Assembly (NCBI GenBank): GCA_002495525.1
Contig: DAFS01000056.1
Coordinates: forward strand, 1-5,246
Direction of reading: 5' to 3'
DNA from: Euryarchaeota archaeon UBA89
GTDB lineage: Archaea; Thermoplasmatota; Poseidoniia; Poseidoniales; Thalassarchaeaceae
DNA: 5,246 nucleotides
Positions within the stretch are counted from its first letter, which is position 1. Each line of letters opens with the position of its first letter. Of the stretch, positions 1 to 5,246 are shown piece after piece. The position numbers and the translations under genes were made by a program. The notes below the pieces were generated by a model that did no database searches, was not told the origin of the DNA, and saw only the letters and a program-made list of their open reading frames with translations.

Positions 1-150
1 AGTTTCAGAATCTACTGGCATATAAGATATTTCAAAATCATAATCAATTTTTACTTCATGCCTAGGACCGACTCCTCCAAAAAGTATTGAACGATTATCT
101 GAACCAATGAATACTTTACCTGGTTCTACATTTATCCATTCAATTTCCAA
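1..150 (-). CDS. Formylglycine-generating enzyme (SUMF1/FGE)-like protein, N-terminal 50 residues, cut by window edge
   Basis: This is a partial reading frame on the minus strand, open from a TTG at 150-148 to the window edge (50 codons). The translation begins MEIEWINVEPGKVFIGSD and later reads GPRHEVKIDYDFEIS followed by MPV. This is the layout at the start of FGE-sulfatase (PF03781) domains: W-I-x-x-x-P-G-x-F-x-x-G-S, then P-x-H-x-V, then F-x-I-x-x-x-P-V. The family includes enzymes that oxidise a sulfatase cysteine to formylglycine, and many relatives of unknown substrate; the catalytic part lies outside the window. TTG is chosen because an in-frame TGA lies just upstream, no ATG or GTG is available in this frame before the conserved motif, and GGTGG (158-162) sits 7 nt before it. 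The gene follows the ABC exporter stop by 11 nt, so the two are probably co-transcribed. No signal peptide is visible. The family call is fairly secure and the activity is not known. Confidence 0.72.
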   Translation of the reverse strand, partial: MEIEWINVEPGKVFIGSDNRSILFGGVGPRHEVKIDYDFEISYMPVDSET

Positions 151-157
151 TTTTATT

Positions 158-162
158 CCACC
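158..162 (-). promoter_or_regulatory. Shine-Dalgarno-like GGTGG deciding a TTG start
   Basis: On the minus strand GGTGG matches part of the archaeal consensus GGAGGTGA. It lies 7 nt upstream of the TTG at 150-148 and begins on the last base of the ABC exporter's TAG stop. This placement supports the TTG as the start of the FGE-like gene and would couple its translation to the end of the exporter gene. Confidence 0.45.
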
Positions 163-2063
163 TAGAGTTCAATTTCTCCAGTTTGTATTGACCATTGGGA
201 CGCATAAACACTTTCATTTTCCAGTAATTCTTCATGCGTTCCTCTTTCAACAATTGCACCATCAACCATTGATATTATTTCATCTGCATTTCTGATAGTA
301 GCAAGTCTATGAGCTACTGCTATAGTAATTCTTGGTTTTTTACCATTGGAACCACCGAAAAGAGATTGCTGAATTCTCTTCTCTGTTTCAGCATCTAATG
401 CCGCACTAGCTTCATCTAAAATTAATAAATCAGGGTCATTCAACAGAGCTCTGGCAAGACTAATTCGTGCTCTTTGTCCTCCGGATAACATCACTCCTCT
501 GTCACCAACCATTGATTCTAACCCCTCAGGTAATTGAGAAATAAATTCTGATGCCCCTGCCATCTCTAACGCATTGAATATTTCCTCATCTGTAGCATCT
601 CTTGCATAGGAAACATTTTGCTTGATAGTTCCGTAGAAAAGGAATGGATCTTGAGATACAAATCCAATTTTAGACCTTACAGATTTCATTGAATAATTAT
701 TGATATCTTTTCCATTAATGAGTACTTTTCCATATTGTGGCTCATAGAATCTCTCAATTAATTTCAGTATTGTACTCTTGCCTGCCCCTGTATGACCCAT
801 TACACCCAAAAATTCACCCGAAGAAACCTTCAAATCTATTTTGTTTAGTACATTTGATTCGGAAGAAGGATATGAAAAGGATACATCTTCAAAGGAAATA
901 CTTTCAATTGGCTCCTCAAGTGTCAATGCATCCGCCTTATCATAAATTGAAGGTTCAAGATCGACAACTGCGAAAACTCGACGTGAAGCAGCCTCTCCTT
1001 TCTGTAATTGATTTAGTAGCATCCCTAGAATCCACAAAGGCATAGTCATTCTAGTAGATATCAATAAGAATGTCACAAACTCACCCACACTTATTTGGCT
1101 GGAACTCATTAGCCATCCTCCAGCAGAAACTAATAGTCCGAATGAAATACCAGCTACAATATGAAAACCAGGAATAAAACGATTTCTGATGAAAGCTGCT
1201 TCTATAGCTTGATCTCGATAATTACCACTTTGCCCCTCAATTCTAACTCTTTCAAAATCACTGGCGTTATATGCTTGAACCACAGTAATTCCAGATAATA
1301 CGTTTTCTAATATTGCTACTATTCCACCAGTACTCTCTCTTTGCTGACGATACTTTCTCTGGACTCTGGTAGAAAACCAAATAACCATAGGGACAATCAT
1401 GAATAATGGTCCAAAAAGAATCATACAAAGTGTTGGAGACATCCAAAAAAGAATAATAAATGCAGTACTAAGAGTTGTTATTATCCTGATTATACTAGTA
1501 GTGGAATCTGAAATAATGTCTTCTAACTGTGCTACATCAGCAGATAATACAGACATCAAGTTTCCAGTCTGCCTGGTTTCGAAATACGATGCCTCCATAT
1601 CCATCAAAGATTTTGTAGCTTCCATCCTAATATCATGCTGGGCTTTGTAAGCTATTGACTGCCAAAGTTGGTTGCTTAGACCTTGGAAAATTGCAAGGAA
1701 AACAAATGATGAAAATATAAGTAAACCAAAACCAAGTTCTGTCGACTCGATTGGTCCTAAATCAGGTATAGATTCAAGTGTAACAATTTTTTCAATTCTT
1801 GAATTAGTAAATTGAGAGTTATCTGGATTATAATAATCAGCTGCCATACCTATTGCAATAAAAGGGACGAGGTCGAAAATTCTAGCACCAATATTTGCTA
1901 AAAGACCGCCTAGGGCTCTCTCCCAATATCTAGTTACATAAGGTAAAATTCTCCAAATTTTACGACCTACTATCTGCTTCTCTTCAACAAGATCGGAAGC
2001 ATCTTTACTGATTGAAGATAGTATGACCTTTTCTGTTAAGGCTCGGCCATTGGCTTTCGACAT
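162..2063 (-). CDS. MsbA-like ABC exporter half-transporter (membrane and ATPase domains fused)
   Basis: The 633-residue protein has the type IV exporter order, membrane domain then nucleotide-binding domain. About six membrane segments are visible, near residues 50-75, 110-132, 187-207, 211-230, 298-318 and 326-350. The ATPase half is complete: A-loop Y398, Walker A GHTGAGKST (423-431), Q-loop Q471, signature LSGGQ (526-530), Walker B LLILDE (546-551), D-loop D557 and switch histidine H585. It should work as a dimer in the cytoplasmic membrane, exporting a lipid, peptide or drug-like substrate that the sequence does not reveal. Because no second half-transporter is adjacent, a homodimer is the simplest reading. 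Compared with MsbA (about 580 residues) it has a polar N-terminal extension of roughly 35 residues and a longer first external loop (about 76-108). No ribosome binding site precedes the ATG, and no better downstream start exists before residue 73. It follows the tRNA gene by 52 nt and precedes the FGE-like gene by 11 nt. Confidence 0.95.
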   Translation of the reverse strand: MSKANGRALTEKVILSSISKDASDLVEEKQIVGRKIWRILPYVTRYWERALGGLLANIGARIFDLVPFIAIGMAADYYNPDNSQFTNSRIEKIVTLESIPDLGPIESTELGFGLLIFSSFVFLAIFQGLSNQLWQSIAYKAQHDIRMEATKSLMDMEASYFETRQTGNLMSVLSADVAQLEDIISDSTTSIIRIITTLSTAFIILFWMSPTLCMILFGPLFMIVPMVIWFSTRVQRKYRQQRESTGGIVAILENVLSGITVVQAYNASDFERVRIEGQSGNYRDQAIEAAFIRNRFIPGFHIVAGISFGLLVSAGGWLMSSSQISVGEFVTFLLISTRMTMPLWILGMLLNQLQKGEAASRRVFAVVDLEPSIYDKADALTLEEPIESISFEDVSFSYPSSESNVLNKIDLKVSSGEFLGVMGHTGAGKSTILKLIERFYEPQYGKVLINGKDINNYSMKSVRSKIGFVSQDPFLFYGTIKQNVSYARDATDEEIFNALEMAGASEFISQLPEGLESMVGDRGVMLSGGQRARISLARALLNDPDLLILDEASAALDAETEKRIQQSLFGGSNGKKPRITIAVAHRLATIRNADEIISMVDGAIVERGTHEELLENESVYASQWSIQTGEIEL

Positions 2064-2115
2064 GTTCGGGGGAAGAACAAGTAGTGTTTGAATGCTTCAG
2101 TTCTAGGCTTTAGTA

Positions 2116-2190
2116 TGGTGCGCCCGCCGGGATTTGAACCCGGGACATGAGGTTGGAAACCTCAGGTGATAACCCCTTCACTACAGGCGC
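2116..2190 (-). tRNA. tRNA-Gly (anticodon TCC), CCA encoded
   Basis: The minus strand folds into a full cloverleaf. The acceptor stem is GCGCCTG with CGGGCGC (one T-G wobble), followed by TA at positions 8-9. The D stem is GTGA/TCAC with an 8-nt loop containing GGGG. The anticodon stem is TGAGG/CCTCA with loop TTTCCAA, giving anticodon TCC (glycine, reading GGA and probably GGG). The variable loop has 4 nt, and the T stem CCGGG/CCCGG carries loop TTCAAAT. Discriminator A73 is followed by an encoded CCA. A73 fits archaeal or eukaryotic-type tRNA-Gly, since bacterial tRNA-Gly normally carries U73. There is no intron. No T-rich terminator follows, so read-through into the ABC exporter gene 52 nt downstream is possible. 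Confidence 0.96.
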
Positions 2191-2213
2191 GTTATGTTTC
2201 CGAGGATACGCCC

Positions 2214-2222
2214 TTTCTAAAC
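2214..2222. promoter_or_regulatory. Possible shared TATA-like element between tRNA-Gly and the small membrane-protein gene
   Basis: The plus strand reads TTTCTAAAC (minus: GTTTAGAAA). Its centre at 2218 lies 28 nt from the tRNA 5' end (2190, minus strand) and 27 nt from the first ATG at 2245 (plus strand). Archaeal TATA boxes are normally centred about 26-27 nt before the transcription start. The element could therefore place one start at or next to the mature tRNA 5' end and another at the ATG, giving a leaderless mRNA. The match to the consensus is modest, and better on the minus strand. This is a positional inference. Confidence 0.4.
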
Positions 2223-2244
2223 TAGTTCGGTTACATCCGTTCAA

Positions 2245-2475
2245 ATGTTATTAGCATATCCGAGGTTTATGCTTGTACGCCAAAGAGTTGGAATTCTATT
2301 GATGATTCTATTTTTACCCATTAATGGGCCATTACTAAGAATCGGCATTCAAGAAATAATGAATAAACCAGTTCCAATTGGAGAATTCTATTTCTTTGCT
2401 CTTTGTGTAATTTTATTCTTATTAGGTGGAGTAATGACTTTCACACCCAAATTAAAATCTCCCTTTCAGGAATAG
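2245..2475 (+). CDS. Small two-helix membrane protein, function unknown
   Basis: This is a 76-residue product with two hydrophobic stretches, about residues 16-34 and 46-66, joined by a short polar loop containing E37, K41 and E47. Arginines at 7, 12 and 14 and lysines at 69 and 71 suggest that both ends face the cytoplasm by the positive-inside rule. No known family is recognised. The ATG at 2245 has no Shine-Dalgarno but lies 27 nt from the centre of a TATA-like element, as expected for a leaderless transcript. A second in-frame ATG at 2269, preceded by GAGG at an unusually short distance, would give a 68-residue protein that keeps both helices. The gene diverges from tRNA-Gly, and its last 10 bases overlap the end of the convergent hydrolase gene. 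The hydrophobic pattern and the lack of any other gene in this gap support it being real, but it is short. Confidence 0.6.
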   Translation: MLLAYPRFMLVRQRVGILLMILFLPINGPLLRIGIQEIMNKPVPIGEFYFFALCVILFLLGGVMTFTPKLKSPFQE

Positions 2476-3344
2476 AGAATTTGTGGCCAATTAGAATGAA
2501 TATTTTCTACAATATCATTAATTTCTTCTTTTGAATATCCGGATTCACCTAATTTTTCTATTAATTGATTAGTTCTTTTTGGTATCGTTTTCGGGCCAAG
2601 AACTGCTCCAGGACGATTTTTATCATCTAGATAATCTGTTTCCATTCCCCAGTATGAATTGCAATTAGGTAAACTTTCTACAATCTTAGAAATACTATCT
2701 TTCCCTACACTAACTGTTACACTCAAACCATGAGTAAACTCTGAATCGATATTAGCAGGAGCATAATGTCTGATTGCGAGATGCCTAGGCAAACTAGCCA
2801 TATCGCATAATTTTGCTAAATCAGAATATGTTTTCTCGCCATCATCTTCCACGTGAAGTTGTATACTGATTTTGGCTTCCGCTGCTAATTTCATGATTTC
2901 TAATAATAAATCATTAGCAGCATCCCATATTTCCAAACTCACGGGGTAATGTGGACGCCCAACTTCTCCGAGACAAACTGCTTCTCCTGAAGAAATATAT
3001 TTTATGGCTAATTTTACTGCTTGTAGATGTAAAAATGTAGATTCTTGTAAACCTATAGTATGTACTTGTTTCTCCCAAGATACAGGATGAGGCCCTAGAA
3101 TTACCGAGACTTTTATACCAAACTTTTCTCTAATTTCTCTTGCCATATCAATAGTATCATCATATGCTAATTGATAATCAGATATTGTCAAAGGTAAATC
3201 AGAAAAATTTGGTTTATGTACTAGATTGATTGCTGTACCACCGGAATTAATAAACTCAGAAATCGCGCTAAGATATCTATTATTACGGTCTAAATGCATA
3301 TGTTGGTCTAATATTGGCCCTTCCCATTGGCCTTGGTTAAACAT
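2466..3344 (-). CDS. TatD-like metal-dependent hydrolase, archaeal COG1099 type (TIM barrel)
   Basis: The 292-residue product has the metal-site pattern of TatD/amidohydrolase-superfamily enzymes. H15 and H17 lie in DQHMHL, E127 in GEVG, H164 in QLHVED, H193 in RHYAP and D237 in METDYLDD. The stretch after the last aspartate, NRPGAVLGPKTIPKR (243-257), is typical of the archaeal COG1099 group of predicted metal-dependent hydrolases. TatD relatives are often metal-dependent nucleases, but the substrate of the archaeal group is not established, so only hydrolase is claimed. The protein is soluble, with no signal peptide. The ATG at 3344-3342 is chosen because it begins MFNQG close to the first metal motif, has GTGA 4 nt upstream, and sits 4 nt after the TBP-like gene's stop. 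An ATG at 3368 would add eight residues and overlap that gene by 20 bp. This is the last gene of the three-gene operon, convergent with the small membrane-protein gene. Confidence 0.9.
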   Translation of the reverse strand: MFNQGQWEGPILDQHMHLDRNNRYLSAISEFINSGGTAINLVHKPNFSDLPLTISDYQLAYDDTIDMAREIREKFGIKVSVILGPHPVSWEKQVHTIGLQESTFLHLQAVKLAIKYISSGEAVCLGEVGRPHYPVSLEIWDAANDLLLEIMKLAAEAKISIQLHVEDDGEKTYSDLAKLCDMASLPRHLAIRHYAPANIDSEFTHGLSVTVSVGKDSISKIVESLPNCNSYWGMETDYLDDKNRPGAVLGPKTIPKRTNQLIEKLGESGYSKEEINDIVENIHSNWPQILYS

Positions 3345-3348
3345 ATTC

Positions 3349-3876
3349 TCACGCCAAGGCGCCCTCATCGTCTAATTGTGACGACCAATGTCTAATGGCC
3401 ATCTCAGCGATCCTTTTCGAAGTCTGTTTCAAGACTATTCCGTGACCATTATTGAATAATAGGATACTACATTTATGTCTATCAGCATTAATCCTAAGGG
3501 CGCCAATCCTAGAATCAAAATTAATCTCTGAAAAACGATCTGCTGCTAAATCCATTAATACTGCCCTACCTATAGAAAAGCGAATTATCATTTCACCTGA
3601 CTCAACTAATAACCATTCATCTGACATTCCAAGACTTAGTAATAATTCTTGTACTGCTAAACGTGCTACTTCGCTTCTTGAAATACCATGAACTAATACA
3701 GAACCCTCCGGTTCAATTACTAAAGTCGCATGAGGATTTTCATGAATAATTACAACGAACTCTCCTGACTTAACACCTCTACCTACACTAACCGCTTCTT
3801 CGTGCTTAATTGGTTCAGAAGGAGTGAAACGAAAGGTCTGTGTTTCGACATCTAGATTAATTTTGGTTTCATCCAT
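3349..3876 (-). CDS. Divergent TATA-binding-protein-like two-repeat protein
   Basis: The 175-residue protein shows two repeats about 86 residues apart. Each can be laid over the C-terminal part of a TBP repeat, whose typical pattern is PKVxxLIFSSGKMVxTGAKS plus a helix. Here repeat 1 reads NPHATLVIEPEGSVLVHGIS (47-66) followed by an amphipathic helix to about 84. Repeat 2 reads RHKCSILLFNNGHGIVLKQT (133-152) followed by a helix to about 168. A strand and short helix before repeat 2 (about 95-115) also fit the TBP saddle. Of the four phenylalanines that TBP inserts into DNA, only F141 seems kept; the others map near G38, E55 and I124. It could be a TBP paralogue with altered DNA binding, or a protein that uses the fold for another ligand. 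The start at 3876 is preferred over 3882 because GGAGG lies 7 nt before it. It lies between the unknown protein and the hydrolase in one operon. The fold call rests on by-eye alignment. Confidence 0.6.
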   Translation of the reverse strand: MDETKINLDVETQTFRFTPSEPIKHEEAVSVGRGVKSGEFVVIIHENPHATLVIEPEGSVLVHGISRSEVARLAVQELLLSLGMSDEWLLVESGEMIIRFSIGRAVLMDLAADRFSEINFDSRIGALRINADRHKCSILLFNNGHGIVLKQTSKRIAEMAIRHWSSQLDDEGALA

Positions 3877-3878
3877 AA

Positions 3879-4670
3879 TCATTCCTCCGGAGTTATCTCC
3901 TCAACATTCGTACATGAACTAATCGCTTTCCTTATTGAAGGTAACCATGCTTGGTGGATAGGTATCATTAAAGTTAATTCATCGGATATTGAATTGCTAT
4001 TTTCTCGATTTCTAAGATCTGCTAAAGCGCCTCTGATTCTAGAGACAAATCTCTCGTCTCTAAGATTTTGTAGTTCCTCAGAAATCCCTCGCTGCTCTTC
4101 TATCCACCAAGTCAAACAGGAGGCTGAAGCAGCCCCTAAGTCTGCATTTACTAACTTAGAACTTGCAACAGATTTAATTGCATTCTTTCTTATTTTTTTC
4201 CATCTCCTACCAGTTGTCAATGTCAGAATTAAATTTGAATAAGTAACCTGTTGGTCCGCACTTTTTATCTGCCAATCAACCCAATTTTCATCTTCAAGGT
4301 TGGGTTCAATTGCATAAATAGGTAATCCTCCTCTTGTATTCTTAGCATGTAAAAGTAGGCGTAATTGTTCAGGATCTGGGATGACAGGCCCATCTAATTC
4401 TAATTCATTCAAATCAGTCATTAAGCGCCCTAAGACAGTGCCTGATGCAATGGCAGAGTCCCTATGTACTCCTGGACTTTCTTTCTCTTGTTTATCTTCC
4501 ATTATCCATGACTGAAGATCTATTGATGAAGTTAAAAATGCTACACCGTGAAAATTAGAGTGAGATCTTAACTTAACCGGCATTCGAATACAAGGAATAT
4601 GTGGCCAAAAAATGATTTTTCCCCCGTCTGGATCATTAAAAAGAAACTCCTCCCAGACTAAGGCTGGCAT
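3879..4670 (-). CDS. Uncharacterised 263-aa protein, first gene of the TBP-like/hydrolase operon
   Basis: I do not recognise a family. The protein is soluble-looking, with no membrane segment or signal peptide. The N-terminal third (1-55) is hydrophobic and strand-like, with several aromatics (W6, F9, F21, W22) and HIPCIRMPVK around 24-33. A polar, charged stretch follows (56-75), then an acidic region with GPVIPDPEQLRLLLHAK (94-110). The section at 154-166 is strongly basic (GRRWKKIRKN), a possible nucleic-acid contact. The C-terminal third (about 195-252) is mostly helical and rich in Arg and Glu. ATG at 4670 is preferred over the ATG two codons upstream (4676) because GGAGGGG (4679-4685) is 8 nt before it but only 2 nt before 4676. 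Its TGA is 2 nt from the favoured ATG of the TBP-like gene and overlaps that gene's earlier ATG as ATGA, so translational coupling is likely. It diverges from the thioesterase gene. Confidence 0.8.
   Translation of the reverse strand: MPALVWEEFLFNDPDGGKIIFWPHIPCIRMPVKLRSHSNFHGVAFLTSSIDLQSWIMEDKQEKESPGVHRDSAIASGTVLGRLMTDLNELELDGPVIPDPEQLRLLLHAKNTRGGLPIYAIEPNLEDENWVDWQIKSADQQVTYSNLILTLTTGRRWKKIRKNAIKSVASSKLVNADLGAASASCLTWWIEEQRGISEELQNLRDERFVSRIRGALADLRNRENSNSISDELTLMIPIHQAWLPSIRKAISSCTNVEEITPEE
3884..3888 (-). promoter_or_regulatory. Shine-Dalgarno GGAGG of the TBP-like gene, deciding the second ATG
   Basis: GGAGG on the minus strand lies inside the last codons of the upstream gene. It is 7 nt before the ATG at 3876 but only 1 nt before the ATG at 3882. 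The spacing favours 3876 as the real start and ties translation of this gene to that of its upstream neighbour. Confidence 0.7.
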
Positions 4671-4678
4671 GTTCATAT

Positions 4679-4685
4679 CCCCTCC
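4679..4685 (-). promoter_or_regulatory. Shine-Dalgarno GGAGGGG of the 263-aa gene, deciding the second ATG
   Basis: On the minus strand GGAGGGG is followed by AT and then ATG (4676). The next ATG, at 4670, is 8 nt away. Normal Shine-Dalgarno spacing is about 5-9 nt, so the ATG at 4670 is the better start. The site also shows that this operon's mRNA carries a 5' leader. Confidence 0.7.
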
Positions 4686-4726
4686 GAAACGGTACCTAGG
4701 ATTGAATACAACGGTCTGAAAACGTC

Positions 4727-4748
4727 TCTAAATTGATAAAATAATATG
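4727..4748. promoter_or_regulatory. A+T-rich intergenic tract, probable divergent promoter region
   Basis: This tract lies between the 263-aa gene (minus) and the thioesterase gene (plus). On the plus strand AAAATAATAT (4738-4747) is a reasonable archaeal TATA box. A start about 26 nt from its centre would fall near 4768, leaving a short leader that contains the thioesterase Shine-Dalgarno. On the minus strand the same tract reads ATATTATTTTATC, and a start about 26 nt away near 4712 would give a leader of about 40 nt with the GGAGGGG site. Exact elements cannot be fixed by eye. Confidence 0.45.
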
Positions 4749-4773
4749 ATGGGTTCAAGTTTGATGAGGATTT

Positions 4774-4780
4774 GAGAGGG
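4774..4780 (+). promoter_or_regulatory. Shine-Dalgarno-like GAGAGGG of the thioesterase gene
   Basis: GAGAGGG ends 9 nt before the ATG at 4790. It overlaps the upstream in-frame TTG at 4772, which has no well-placed site of its own. This favours the ATG as the start. Confidence 0.5.
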
Positions 4781-4789
4781 ACGATAGAC

Positions 4790-5239
4790 ATGAACGAGGC
4801 CTATTCAACAGATCCTGTAATACAACTAAATGAAGTGTTCCCGGGAGACACAAATGCGCTAGATACATTATTCGGAGGAAGATTAATGTCAATTATGGAT
4901 ACTACTGCCGGAATGGCGGCATCCAAATTTGCCCATAGGAACTTTGTTACTATCTCTGTTGATGCATTGAAATTTAGAAGACCTGCGTATCAAGGAGATG
5001 TCATTAGAACTACTGCAAAAGTTGTCTGGACATCTCCTAGAACTGCTGGAATACATGTGATCTCATGTAGATTGTCAAGATCTGAATGGGTGGGAGAAGA
5101 GATATGTTCAGGGTTCTTCTTTATGGTTGCAATAGATAGAGATATGAAAGCAATAAATATACCACAATTTGAACCGAAAACTGATGAAGAGAAAGAAATG
5201 TGGAACTCTGCACAAAAAGCTAGAGATGCTATGAGTTAA
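4790..5239 (+). CDS. Acyl-CoA thioesterase, hotdog fold (YciA/BACH-type)
   Basis: The 149-residue single hotdog domain probably hydrolyses acyl-CoA to free fatty acid and CoA in the cytoplasm. PGDTNALDTLFGG (18-30) followed by MD in the central helix (M36, D37) is the YciA/BACH signature. N22 and D37 fit the Asn-Asp catalytic pair of that family in spacing. VTISVDALKF (53-62) followed by RPAYQGD (64-70) is the next conserved block, and a strand ending GFFFMVAID (108-116) completes the sheet. The length is normal for a one-domain member, which would act as a dimer of hotdogs or a larger oligomer. The ATG at 4790 is preferred to the TTG at 4772 because of the GAGAGGG spacing and because the sequence between them is not conserved-looking. 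It diverges from the three-gene operon. The acyl chain preferred cannot be read from the sequence. Confidence 0.9.
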   Translation: MNEAYSTDPVIQLNEVFPGDTNALDTLFGGRLMSIMDTTAGMAASKFAHRNFVTISVDALKFRRPAYQGDVIRTTAKVVWTSPRTAGIHVISCRLSRSEWVGEEICSGFFFMVAIDRDMKAINIPQFEPKTDEEKEMWNSAQKARDAMS

Positions 5240-5246
5240 TCAATTT

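Noticed and set aside
1..161. Left-edge stretch taken as noncoding.
   Set aside because: The minus strand from 150 to 1 is fully open and encodes a recognisable FGE-like N-terminus, so it is annotated as a partial gene.
737..1045. Plus-strand open frame of about 100 codons inside the ABC exporter.
   Set aside because: It lies opposite the highly conserved ATPase domain, its product is low-complexity with no family features, and no start signal precedes it.
1399..1650. Plus-strand open frame with hydrophobic content opposite the exporter's membrane domain.
   Set aside because: The hydrophobic look comes from the complementary strand of membrane-segment codons; there is no independent coding evidence.
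2116..2190. tRNA-Gly as an attachment site for an integrated element.
   Set aside because: No integrase gene and no second copy of the tRNA 3' end are visible in the window.
3452..3691. Plus-strand open frame opposite the TBP-like gene.
   Set aside because: The minus-strand gene has a Shine-Dalgarno, operon context and repeat structure; the plus frame has none of these.
3994..4242. Plus-strand open frame opposite the 263-aa gene.
   Set aside because: No start signal or recognisable product, and it is fully contained within a well-supported minus-strand gene.
61..4700. Repeated CCTAGG hexamers (for example at 61-66 and 4695-4700) as a possible repeat family.
   Set aside because: They share only six bases, the flanks differ, and the spacing is irregular; chance palindromes explain them.
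4772..4789. TTG at 4772 as the thioesterase start, adding six residues.
   Set aside because: The best Shine-Dalgarno-like stretch overlaps this TTG and is correctly spaced for the ATG at 4790. A leaderless start at the TTG cannot be fully excluded because the TATA-like tract would place transcription nearby.

Overview
The window is an A+T-rich stretch of what looks like an archaeal genome, most likely a marine planktonic euryarchaeon of the Marine Group II / Poseidoniales type. This is inferred from three things: a tRNA-Gly with discriminator A73, a TIM-barrel hydrolase of the archaeal COG1099 kind, and a gene whose product resembles an archaeal TATA-binding protein. No rRNA or other decisive taxonomic marker is present, so the placement is tentative. 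Genes are packed tightly, with short gaps or overlaps and no mobile elements or CRISPR array.

Layout: (1) Positions 1-150, minus strand: the first 50 codons of a formylglycine-generating-enzyme (SUMF1/FGE)-like protein, cut by the window edge and apparently starting with TTG. (2) Positions 162-2063, minus: a complete MsbA-like ABC exporter half-transporter, 11 nt upstream of the FGE-like gene and so probably in the same transcript. (3) Positions 2116-2190, minus: tRNA-Gly(TCC) with an encoded CCA. (4) Positions 2245-2475, plus: a small two-helix membrane protein diverging from the tRNA. A TTTCTAAAC element sits almost exactly midway between the two 5' ends. (5) Positions 2466-4670, minus: a three-gene operon, transcribed in the order unknown 263-aa protein, TBP-like two-repeat protein, COG1099/TatD-like metal-dependent hydrolase. 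The hydrolase tail overlaps the tail of the small membrane-protein gene by 10 bp. (6) Positions 4790-5239, plus: a hotdog-fold acyl-CoA thioesterase diverging from that operon across a short A+T-rich promoter region.

The most interesting item is the middle gene of the operon. It has two repeats that line up with the C-terminal part of each TBP repeat, but three of the four DNA-intercalating phenylalanines appear to be missing. Its close linkage to an uncharacterised gene and a TatD-family hydrolase suggests a small nucleic-acid-related module. That functional link is inference from gene order only. Several starts can be set from Shine-Dalgarno positions. Two successive operon genes each carry an ATG-NNN-ATG start in which the second ATG has the better spacing.
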